DNA of 64,000 bases from CAZSRX01 sp964609675 [NCBI: uncultured Bacteroidota bacterium] (lineage in GTDB: Bacteria; CLD3; SB21): NCBI GenBank assembly GCA_964609675.1, contig CAZSRX010000015.1:16400-80399 (forward strand). Direction: 5' to 3'. Positions 37,000-44,445 of the stretch are shown here, in pieces; position 1 is the stretch's first letter; every line of letters begins with the position of its first letter. The position numbers were made by a program, and so were the translations under genes. The notes beneath the pieces were generated by a model that saw nothing but the letters and a program-made list of their open reading frames with translations, was not told where the DNA came from and did not search any database.

Positions 37000-37443
37000 A
37001 TGAAAGTTATTTTAAGAAGCCCGGTCGACAATCTCGGACAGGCCGGCGAGGTGGTGGACGTCAAGCCCGGTTATGCCCGCAACTATCTGGTACCCAAAGG
37101 CCTGGCGCTGCTGTTCACCAAGTCTAATCAGGCCGTTTACGAAAACGAGAAAAAACAGGCGGCGGCCCGCATCGCCAAAGAAAAACACGGCGCCGAACTG
37201 ATGGCCAAAAAACTCGAAGATATATCCGTGGAAATCGCGGTTTCCGTCGGCGAAGAAGACAAGTTGTTCGGCTCGGTGACCAGCCAGGATATCGCCGATC
37301 AGCTGCTTAACCAGAATGTGGAAATTGACAAACGTAAAATCCTGCTCGAAGAACCCATCAAGGCGCTCGGCCTGTATACCGTGGATGTCAAACTGCACCC
37401 TGAAGTGACCGGCAAGATCAAAGTATGGGTGGTTAAAAAGTAA
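37000..37443 (+). CDS. rplI: 50S ribosomal protein L9
   Basis: 147 residues. N-terminal domain MKVILRSPVDNLGQAGEVVD and VKPGYARNYLVPKGLAL is followed by the long connecting helix (about 40-75, Lys/Glu/Ala-rich) and the C-terminal domain SVGEEDKLFGSVTSQDIADQ. Full length. It ends the ribosomal block and is followed by a strong terminator. Confidence 0.95.
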   Translation: MKVILRSPVDNLGQAGEVVDVKPGYARNYLVPKGLALLFTKSNQAVYENEKKQAAARIAKEKHGAELMAKKLEDISVEIAVSVGEEDKLFGSVTSQDIADQLLNQNVEIDKRKILLEEPIKALGLYTVDVKLHPEVTGKIKVWVVKK

Positions 37444-37462
37444 CCCTTAACCTTAAAAGACT

Positions 37463-37499
37463 AAAAAAGCAGTTCTCTTTGAAGGAGAACTGCTTTTTA
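37463..37499 (+). terminator. Terminator of the ribosomal block
   Basis: AAAAGCAGTTCTC (37465-37477) and GAGAACTGCTTTT (37485-37497) form a perfect 13-bp stem running into T residues. Because of the flanking A and T tracts it may also end the converging nuoB transcript. Confidence 0.9.
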
Positions 37500-37524
37500 T
37501 TTTATCCGCTAAACCAATCGATGT

Positions 37525-38100
37525 TTATTTAAACTTTCCGGTAATGACTTCCGGGATCAGGTCCCCTTCCCGGCTTTGGAGTCCTACTTTATCCGGACTA
37601 TAGATACCCTCGTCGATAGCGTCTTTTTGATACACTTTTTCTTTCATCTCGATTTTTTTCTGGATTTTCATCAGCGCTTCCAGCACGCCTTCCGGCCGTG
37701 GGGGACAGCCGGGTATATACACATCTACAGGAATGAATTGATCCACGCCCTGAATCAGCGTGTAGGTGTTGAAAAAACCTCCGGTGGATGCGCAGGCGCC
37801 CATCGAAATGCACCACTTTGGATCGGGCATCTGGTCCCATATTTTTTTAAGAACCGGCATCAGTTTGATAGCCACGCGGCCGGCCACAATCATCAGGTCG
37901 GCCTGACGCGGAGAAAACCGTATGGCCTCTGCACCGAAACGCGCCATATCGTAACGCGGTCCCAGCGTTCCCATTAACTCAATCGCGCAGCAGGCCGTAC
38001 CAAAGGGCATCGGCCAGAGAGAATTCTTTCGGCCCCAGTCCCATAAGGCCTCCAGGCGTGTCGTTAAAACATTGTCTTTAAGGTCTTTGGTAATATCCAT
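37525..38100 (-). CDS. nuoB: NADH-quinone oxidoreductase subunit B
   Basis: 191 residues; carries cluster N2, the last Fe-S centre before quinone in complex I. Cluster ligands are visible: the tandem Cys in [11 protein letters not shown] (about 37-38), [10 protein letters not shown] (about 103) and [14 protein letters not shown] (about 131). [16 protein letters not shown] is typical as well. The C-terminal tail after 155 is a little longer than usual. No nuoA, nuoC or other complex I gene is adjacent, so this is either an isolated copy or the operon is split elsewhere. Confidence 0.93.
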   Translation of the reverse strand: MDITKDLKDNVLTTRLEALWDWGRKNSLWPMPFGTACCAIELMGTLGPRYDMARFGAEAIRFSPRQADLMIVAGRVAIKLMPVLKKIWDQMPDPKWCISMGACASTGGFFNTYTLIQGVDQFIPVDVYIPGCPPRPEGVLEALMKIQKKIEMKEKVYQKDAIDEGIYSPDKVGLQSREGDLIPEVITGKFK

Positions 38101-38120
38101 AGTGAATAGAAAATAATATT

Positions 38121-38156
38121 AATAAAATCCGTAATCCCCGTGTGGAGATTACGGAT
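38121..38156 (-). terminator. Terminator after superoxide dismutase
   Basis: ATCCGTAATC (38127-38136) and GATTACGGAT (38147-38156) are perfect arms with a C/G-extended top. On the minus strand a TTTTATT follows, as expected for the leftward SOD transcript. Confidence 0.7.
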
Positions 38157-38198
38157 ATATGATAATATAAAAATCAGTACATATTCAAGAAGAATAAA

Positions 38199-38813
38199 TT
38201 ATTTAGCCGATTTTTTAAAATATTCATTCACCTGGTCCCAGTTAATCACATTCCAGAAAGCGGCAACATAATCCGCCCGGCGGTTCTGGTACTTGAGGTA
38301 ATAAGCGTGCTCCCAGACATCGATGCCGAGAACCGGCTTCAGCCCTTCGGTCAGAGGGCTATCCTGATTGGGCGTACTGCCAATCACAAGTTGTCCTTTA
38401 GCGTCAACATTCAACCAGGCCCATCCGCTGCCGAAACGCCCCATGGCCGCTTTGGCAAACTCAGCCTTGAAATTATCGAAACTGCCGAATTTCTGGCGTA
38501 GGGCATCGGCAATATCCCCTTTGGGCTCGGCCGGCGCTTTGGGCGCAAGTATAGTCCAGAAGAAACTGTGATTGGCGTGACCGCCGGCGTTGTTGCGGAT
38601 TACGGTGCGGATTTCCTCCGGTACGGCGTTAAGATTCGATACCAGTTCTTCCGCGGTTTTGTTTTGAAGATTCGGGTATTTTTCAAGCGCGGTATTGGCG
38701 TTTGTAATGTACGCCTGATGATGCTTGGTGTGATGAATGTTCATGGTCATTTCATCAATGAAGGGTTCCAGCGCATTGTAAGCATAGGACAGAGGGGGAA
38801 GCGTTAATGACAT
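38199..38813 (-). CDS. sodA: Superoxide dismutase, Mn-type
   Basis: 204 residues; dismutates superoxide to peroxide and oxygen. Metal ligands are in [11 protein letters not shown] (His about 27), [11 protein letters not shown] (second His) and [20 protein letters not shown] (Asp and His). The Gln of STPNQDSPL together with the lack of Gln before NHSFFW is the MnSOD rather than FeSOD pattern, although cambialistic use is possible. It has no signal peptide and is therefore cytoplasmic. GGAG precedes the ATG; the gene stands alone. Confidence 0.93.
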   Translation of the reverse strand: MSLTLPPLSYAYNALEPFIDEMTMNIHHTKHHQAYITNANTALEKYPNLQNKTAEELVSNLNAVPEEIRTVIRNNAGGHANHSFFWTILAPKAPAEPKGDIADALRQKFGSFDNFKAEFAKAAMGRFGSGWAWLNVDAKGQLVIGSTPNQDSPLTEGLKPVLGIDVWEHAYYLKYQNRRADYVAAFWNVINWDQVNEYFKKSAK

Positions 38814-39030
38814 TTTTAAACTCCGTATTTAATTTTTTTAATAACTTCTTACTGCTGGTTACAACGTCATTAAAATGAAAATTATTCCGCGGAATCATAC
38901 GGGACGAAAAGATGAATTTATCCTTTACCGAATGAAATTTATTCCCTATTATGATACGATGACAGGAAAACCAGAGTCTTGTGAAAATAGACATATCCTG
39001 TTGTGTTTCTAATTGATAAATTTTTTGATT

Positions 39031-39480
39031 ATGAAAACCAAAGAGACCGAGGCCTTGTCCTATTCCCACCGGGTAGCTGTAACGGCATTTATAATTGACA
39101 ATGGCCGATTTCTGCTATTAAAACGCAATAACGCGCCGCGGGTCTGGGGTTTGCCGGGCGGCCGGCTGAATCGGGATGAAGATCCGAATACCGGCATTCA
39201 CAGAGAAATTTTTGAGGAGACCGGCCTTACGGTAGAAATTATATCACCGGCCGGTATCTGGTACGGCGATTTCGGTCAGGGAATTTATATATCAATTGAT
39301 TATCTCGCCAGAAAAATTTCCGGCGACGTCGTATTATCGGATGAGCATGCCGATTACCGGTGGGCGTCTTTGGATGATCTGAAAAAAGGCAATCCGCCGT
39401 TATCCGAAAGCGCTTCGGGATTTTCGCTGCCTTATTTTATCAATGCGTGGGCCTTGTATGTGAAAATGACGGCGCGGTAG
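39031..39480 (+). CDS. Nudix hydrolase
   Basis: 149 residues from ATG 39031 (a TTG six codons earlier is less likely). The complete Nudix box is GGRLNRDEDP then HREIFEETGL, fitting GX5EX7REUXEEXGU. It begins with the usual strand RVAVTAFIIDNGRFLLLKRN and a WGLPGG lead-in. Substrates of the family are nucleoside diphosphates linked to another group; the specific one cannot be told, though a MutT/ADP-ribose-like role is common for this size. No operon partner. Confidence 0.88.
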   Translation: MKTKETEALSYSHRVAVTAFIIDNGRFLLLKRNNAPRVWGLPGGRLNRDEDPNTGIHREIFEETGLTVEIISPAGIWYGDFGQGIYISIDYLARKISGDVVLSDEHADYRWASLDDLKKGNPPLSESASGFSLPYFINAWALYVKMTAR

Positions 39481-39504
39481 CTATAAGGAACAGTATCATT
39501 CCGG

Positions 39505-39834
39505 TCAGGTCTCAAACGGCGCGGTATCGATTTTAATTTCATCATTCTCGATAATTAAATCGAACGTCCTGAGGCGCGCGTTACCGGCGGCAAGATTGTT
39601 CAGCAGTTCACCTGTGGTAATATCAAACATCCAATCATGCAAGGGACAGGTAATGGAGCGTCCGTCCTGCACGCCCTCATGCAGCGGCGCGCCGCGATGA
39701 AGGCATTCGTCAGCGACAGCGTAATAGCGCCCTTCATAAAAATAAACAGCGATGCGTTTACCGTGGATTTCAACCGGCGTACCTTTACCCGGTTTTACGT
39801 CGGCGGTTTTCAGTATGGTTTGGATGTTCGACAT
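39505..39834 (-). CDS. Rieske-type ferredoxin / nitrite reductase small-subunit-like protein
   Basis: 109 residues from ATG 39834; an upstream extension of the frame would lie in the queA terminator and is rejected. The 2Fe-2S motif is intact: CLHRGAPLHEG followed by CPLHDWMFDITTGE (CXH...CXXH). The soluble single-domain form is like NirD or the ferredoxin parts of dioxygenases. With nrfHA elsewhere in the window, a nitrite link is tempting but not supported by proximity. It is a cytoplasmic electron carrier. Confidence 0.85.
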   Translation of the reverse strand: MSNIQTILKTADVKPGKGTPVEIHGKRIAVYFYEGRYYAVADECLHRGAPLHEGVQDGRSITCPLHDWMFDITTGELLNNLAAGNARLRTFDLIIENDEIKIDTAPFET

Positions 39835-39843
39835 GGCGTTACT

Positions 39844-39876
39844 AAAAAAACAGCCTTTCCGGAATATCAGAAAGGC
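39844..39876 (-). terminator. Terminator after queA
   Basis: GCCTTTC (39853-39859) and GAAAGGC (39870-39876) form the stem; on the minus strand TTTTTTT follows (39850-39844). It separates queA from the Rieske gene. Confidence 0.75.
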
Positions 39877-39897
39877 CGTTTGGTATAACATTCTTTC

Positions 39898-40923
39898 TTA
39901 TTGAATCAGCATCGCATCGCCGTAGCTGTAAAACCGATAGCCGTCTTTCATGGCTTTTTTATACGCCTTGAAAATCAGGTCGCGGTCGGCAAAGGCGCAG
40001 ACCAGCATCAGCAAGGTGGATTCCGGCATGTGGAAGTTGGTCAGCAGTTTATCGACGATTTTAAATTCGTAAGGCGGATAGATGAACTTGTCGGTCCAGC
40101 CGCGGTGCGGTTTGACGCGGTTGAGGGCAGTGATGGCGCTTTCGATGGTGCGGACCACGGTGGAGCCGACGGCAACCACTTTGCCGCCGTTATCCTTGGT
40201 CATATTGATTGTACGCGCGGTGATTTCGGGGATTTCAAAATATTCGGAATCCATTTTGTGGCGGCCTAAATCTTCCACGGCCACTTTGCGGAAGGTACCG
40301 AGCCCGACATGCAGGATGACCGGAACAATTTTGACGCCTTTTCGTTTCAGACGCGTCAGGAGTTCCTTGGTAAAGTGCAGCCCGGCTGTGGGCGCCGCAA
40401 CGGAACCGCGCACCCGCGCGAATATCGTCTGGTAATCCTCCTTGTCTGATTCCTCAGCCGAGCGGCGTATATACGGCGGCAACGGGCATTGGCCGACTTT
40501 ATCGATGAATTTGTGGAAGTCGTTCTGGTAATTGAATCGCACGACGCGGCCGCCGGAAACCGTGTTGTCGATCACGTCACAATACACGCCGTCCACCACC
40601 AGGCGGTTGCCGATGCGCACCTTCCGCGCGGGTTTGACCAGCACTTCCCACAGATTATTTTCCAATTCGCGGAGTAGAAAAACCTCCACCCGGGCGTTGG
40701 TTTTCTCCTTGCGGGCAATGACACGGGCCGGAAACACGCGCGTTTCATTGATAACCAGACAATCATTCTTTGTTATATAATCCGGAAATTCTCGAAAAAT
40801 ATGATCTTCAATGATACCGGTTTTTTTATTCACTACCATCATTTTTGCAGAATCTCTGGGATCAGCCGGATACTGTGCAATAAACTTCTCAGGAAGTTTA
40901 AATTTAAAATCGGATAATTTCAT
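39898..40923 (-). CDS. queA: S-adenosylmethionine:tRNA ribosyltransferase-isomerase
   Basis: 341 residues; builds epoxyqueuosine at the wobble base of tRNAs with GUN anticodons. Family motifs: FKLPEKFIAQYPADPRDSAK, INETRVFPARVIA, APTAGLHFTKELL, ILHVGLGTFRKV, GKVVAVGSTVVRTIES and LLTNFHMPESTLLMLVCAF. Full length and intact. No other queuosine gene (tgt, queC-F) is adjacent. About 254 bp of AT-rich, apparently empty sequence separates it from the peptide-binding operon. Confidence 0.95.
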   Translation of the reverse strand: MKLSDFKFKLPEKFIAQYPADPRDSAKMMVVNKKTGIIEDHIFREFPDYITKNDCLVINETRVFPARVIARKEKTNARVEVFLLRELENNLWEVLVKPARKVRIGNRLVVDGVYCDVIDNTVSGGRVVRFNYQNDFHKFIDKVGQCPLPPYIRRSAEESDKEDYQTIFARVRGSVAAPTAGLHFTKELLTRLKRKGVKIVPVILHVGLGTFRKVAVEDLGRHKMDSEYFEIPEITARTINMTKDNGGKVVAVGSTVVRTIESAITALNRVKPHRGWTDKFIYPPYEFKIVDKLLTNFHMPESTLLMLVCAFADRDLIFKAYKKAMKDGYRFYSYGDAMLIQ

Positions 40924-41116
40924 AGTGCCTCGGTTTATTAAGTTCGCTATCCGTTTTATTTAGGCTGTAAATATAATAAAAATAATGGTAAAAATCAACA
41001 GATTTGTTTATTATTTCATTTTCAAATATTTAACACATGTATAATATAAACAATGAGATAGACATAATATTATTTTTGATTTTTATAATTCTTAAAAAAA
41101 TAGAGCGTTAATTTAT

Positions 41117-41150
41117 ATAAAAAAAAAGCCCGCCGTTGGCGGACTTTTTT
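41117..41150 (-). terminator. Terminator of the peptide-binding operon
   Basis: AAGCCCGCC (41126-41134) and GGCGGACTT (41138-41146) pair with one G-T. The minus strand continues into ten or more T residues. It lies about 30 bp after the operon's last stop. Confidence 0.85.
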
Positions 41151-41177
41151 ACAATAGCAAAAAATATTTGGAATATT

Positions 41178-42800
41178 TTATTTAGCCAGCCACACAGTAT
41201 TAAACCTTCTGACGGCGCTGGAATGCAATTGAAATCCGATGACATAATCGCGCATGGGAACAATGCTCAGACTATGGGCAATGGAAAACCAGGGAAGTTC
41301 CCGGTTGAAGACTTCGCAGGCTTTTTTATAGATACTGCTGCGTTCCACCGGATCAGTGGTTTGTTTACCTTTAATAATTAGTTCATGCATTTCCTGGCCG
41401 GTGTAGAAAGCGGCGTTGGTTGAAGGTTTCCGTTGAGCGATAGTTTTATCGAGTAACGGGTAGAAGAAGAAATGCGGATCCGGGGCGTCGCCGACCCATC
41501 CGGAAATGCTGAGTTCATGTTCGCCCTGTCCGCGGCGTTTGAGGAAATCCTGCCATTCCGGCGCAACGATTTCCGCTTCAATGCCTACCGCTTTAAGGTC
41601 CTGCTGGATAATTTCGGCCGCTTTCATACCGTCGGGCATATAATCCCGTATGATTTTCATGGTCCAGAGCGAGGTTTTAAATCCGTTGGGATAACCGGCT
41701 TCGGCAAGAAGCTGTCGGGATTTGGTGGTATCGTAGGGCGTAAAACGGATTTCCTCATTAAAGCCGAGCAGTACCGGCGGGATGGGGTTTTTAGCCGGAC
41801 GGCCGAACTCCCCGAACACCTCTCTAACAAGCCGGTCGCGGTCAATCGCATAGACGATGGCCTGGCGAACGCGGAGGTCGTCAAAGGGTTTCTTACTGCA
41901 GTTCATTGCGAGATAAGACACATTAATACCGGCCTGGCGTATCAGTTTGATACCCTCCGTAGAATCCATTTCGGCGATATCGGATTTTTGAGGATTGGCC
42001 ATCATGTCAATCTCGCCGTTTTTCAGCATGCGCCACCGCTCACCGGCATCCTTAACGGGTTTCATAATGAGCGTATCAATATAAGGACGGCCTTTCCAGA
42101 AATTTTCAAATGCGGCAAGAACCACCGTGCCGTCCGGATCCCAGCGGACAAACCTGAAAGGACCTGAGCCGACAGGGTTGCTGGAAAAATCGACGCCGTA
42201 CTTTTTCAACCCGGCCGGGCTGACAATGCCCATAAACGAAAGGGAAAGAATATTCAGAAACGTGGCGTCCGGTTTGAACAACTGGAATTGGATTGTCGAA
42301 TCATCCAGAACTTTTATATTCCGGATAATTTCATCTAAATCAAAATTTTTCCAGTATTCATATTCCAGCTTGGCCTTGTGGTAAGGGTGTTTTTTATTTC
42401 GCTGTCGCTCAAAGTTGATATATACGGCATCGGCGTTGATGGGCGTACCGTCGTGGAAGGTCAGGCCGGTCCGCAGATGGAACGTATACGTTGTGCCGTC
42501 TTCGCTGATGACCCAGCTTTTTGCCAGGCCGGGGTCGAGCGCCACGCGTCCGGCTTTCTGTTCAACGAGACCTTCAAAGATATTACCGGTAATCACGGAC
42601 GACTCCGTTTCTCGGGTCAGGGCCGGATCAAGGGTAATGGGCGGTCCGTTTTTGGCGTAAATCAAAGTACCACCGTATTTGGGCGTGGTCAGGTCAATTT
42701 CTGATTCAGGCAACTTGTCCTTTTTAGAACAGGCTACGCCAAGTAACAGAACCAGGCAGCAATGAAGCAGAATAGTCTTTTTCATCAAAATCGCTTTCAT
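41178..42800 (-). CDS. Family 5 extracellular solute-binding lipoprotein (second copy)
   Basis: 540 residues; ATG 42785 is equally possible and gives the neater signal MKKTILLHCCLVLLLGVAC. The lipobox is LGVAC. The DppA/OppA/NikA-type fold is recognisable from YGGTLIYAKNGPPITLDPA, NIFEGLVEQ, YTFHLRTGLTFHDGTPINAD, NPVGSGPFRFVRWDPDG, DLRVRQAIVYAIDRDRLV and LLAEAGYPNGFKTSLWT. It would bind peptides, nickel chelates or similar ligands in the periplasm. It follows a close paralog by 5 bp. No permease or ATPase gene is in the operon. Confidence 0.9.
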   Translation of the reverse strand: MKAILMKKTILLHCCLVLLLGVACSKKDKLPESEIDLTTPKYGGTLIYAKNGPPITLDPALTRETESSVITGNIFEGLVEQKAGRVALDPGLAKSWVISEDGTTYTFHLRTGLTFHDGTPINADAVYINFERQRNKKHPYHKAKLEYEYWKNFDLDEIIRNIKVLDDSTIQFQLFKPDATFLNILSLSFMGIVSPAGLKKYGVDFSSNPVGSGPFRFVRWDPDGTVVLAAFENFWKGRPYIDTLIMKPVKDAGERWRMLKNGEIDMMANPQKSDIAEMDSTEGIKLIRQAGINVSYLAMNCSKKPFDDLRVRQAIVYAIDRDRLVREVFGEFGRPAKNPIPPVLLGFNEEIRFTPYDTTKSRQLLAEAGYPNGFKTSLWTMKIIRDYMPDGMKAAEIIQQDLKAVGIEAEIVAPEWQDFLKRRGQGEHELSISGWVGDAPDPHFFFYPLLDKTIAQRKPSTNAAFYTGQEMHELIIKGKQTTDPVERSSIYKKACEVFNRELPWFSIAHSLSIVPMRDYVIGFQLHSSAVRRFNTVWLAK

Positions 42801-42805
42801 ATAAA

Positions 42806-44413
42806 TTACTTATTTAACCATACTTTATTGAAACGCCGGGCGTAACTGGCATAGGGTTGGAAATCCATCACATATTTCTGCATGGGAATAGTTACGACCG
42901 AGTGCGCAATAACAAACCAGGGCAGATCGCGATTAAATAAAACGCAGGCGTCTTTATATATCTTACTGCGCTCCAGCGGGCTGGTGGTGGTTTTGCCCTT
43001 CCGGATTAGCTGATACATCTCCTCGGAGCGGTAGAAGGCGATGTTGTTTGACTGTTTATGGTCGGCAACGGTTTTATCCAGCATGAAAAAGAAATTGTCC
43101 GGATCAGGGATATCGGCAATCCAGCCCATGATAGCCATATCGTGTTCACCCCTATAGAGGCGGTTGATATATTCATTCCAGGGATAGGTAACGATATCGG
43201 TCTGGATGCCGACGGCTTTAAGATCCTGCTGTATGAGAGCGGCGGCTTTTTTCCCGTCGGGCATATATTCGCGTGAAATGGGCAGAGTCCAGAGCGTGGC
43301 CTTAAAACCATTCGGATAGCCGGCATCAGCCAGCAGTTTGCGCGACAAATCGGGATCATACGGCGTGGGACGGACTTCTTCGTTGTAACCCAACAACATC
43401 GGCGGGATGGGATTTTTTGCTACGCGGCCCATCTCACCCAGTACACTATCAACCAATTTTTCACGGTTGATGGCATAGACCACGGCTTTCCGGACATTGA
43501 GTTTGTCGAAGGGTTTTTTGGACATATTCATGGCGAGATAGCCAATATTCACGCCGGGCTGCTGATATAATTTAATATTAGGATCCGCGTGCAAATCCTT
43601 AAAATGTTCGGCGCCGCCCATTTCGATCATATCATATTCGCCTTTCAGAAGTTTTTTAACCCGATCGGTGCCGTCAGGATTGGCGAGAAAAACAACGCGT
43701 TCCAGATACGGAGGCCCCTCCCAGTAATCCGGATTCGCTTCAAGCGTGAGTGTGCCGTCGTTGTCCATGCTGACGTAACGGAAAGGGCCTGTGCCCGACG
43801 GGTGTTTGCTGAATTCTTCATCCCATTTCTGCAGGGAAGTCGGGCTGGCGATAGCCAGAAATTGCATAGTCAGGATGTATAAAAAGGTTGCGTTCGGCTC
43901 AAACAAGGTCATCTGCACCGTCGAATCGTTGATTTTCTTTATATCTTTCAGGATCTTGTCCATGGACAGCGTTTTCCAATATTCATAGCGGTCGCCATTT
44001 TTATGCAGAGGATGTTTGGGATCCCGCTGGCGGTTGAAGTTAAACAGCACCGCATCCGCATTGAAGGGGGTGCCGTCGTGGAATTTGACGCCCGAACGCA
44101 GGTGAAACGTATAGGTAATGCCGTTGTCGGAAATATCCCACGAACGCGCCAGCGCCGGCGCCGTTCCGGTGGTCCCCAGCTTAAGCTGTACCAGCGATTC
44201 GAATATATTATCGCACGGAATCGTCGATTCCGATTCGGTCGTCAACGCCGGATCCAGAGTGGCCGGCGGATGGTTTTTCACATAAATTAACGTGCCGCCG
44301 AATTTAGGTTGCATCGCAGTGCCGTCGGCCTGCGGATCACGGCTTTTGCCGCAGGATGCCATGACCATGCCGGCAACAATCAGCGTAAAAATCGTGCGTG
44401 AAATACGCCCCAT
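42806..44413 (-). CDS. Family 5 extracellular solute-binding lipoprotein (first copy)
   Basis: 535 residues with the lipoprotein signal ending VMASCGK. It shares the family pattern with the next gene: FGGTLIYVKNHPPATLDPAL, NIFESLVQLK, YTFHLRSGVKFHDGTPFNAD, GTGPFRYVSMDNDG, KLNVRKAVVYAINREKLVDS and LLADAGYPNGFKATLWT. The pair is a tandem duplication with clear divergence in the ligand-facing middle. AGGAGG precedes the ATG. The gene upstream (918 residues) is 32 bp away and probably cotranscribed. Ligand unknown. Confidence 0.9.
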   Translation of the reverse strand: MGRISRTIFTLIVAGMVMASCGKSRDPQADGTAMQPKFGGTLIYVKNHPPATLDPALTTESESTIPCDNIFESLVQLKLGTTGTAPALARSWDISDNGITYTFHLRSGVKFHDGTPFNADAVLFNFNRQRDPKHPLHKNGDRYEYWKTLSMDKILKDIKKINDSTVQMTLFEPNATFLYILTMQFLAIASPTSLQKWDEEFSKHPSGTGPFRYVSMDNDGTLTLEANPDYWEGPPYLERVVFLANPDGTDRVKKLLKGEYDMIEMGGAEHFKDLHADPNIKLYQQPGVNIGYLAMNMSKKPFDKLNVRKAVVYAINREKLVDSVLGEMGRVAKNPIPPMLLGYNEEVRPTPYDPDLSRKLLADAGYPNGFKATLWTLPISREYMPDGKKAAALIQQDLKAVGIQTDIVTYPWNEYINRLYRGEHDMAIMGWIADIPDPDNFFFMLDKTVADHKQSNNIAFYRSEEMYQLIRKGKTTTSPLERSKIYKDACVLFNRDLPWFVIAHSVVTIPMQKYVMDFQPYASYARRFNKVWLNK

Positions 44414-44445
44414 AAGTTAACCTCCTTGTAATGGTGTATCCGTTT

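Noticed and set aside
38755-39069. A 104-codon minus-strand frame across the sodA start
   Set aside because: It overlaps the sodA coding start and the nudix start, with no supporting signal or family.
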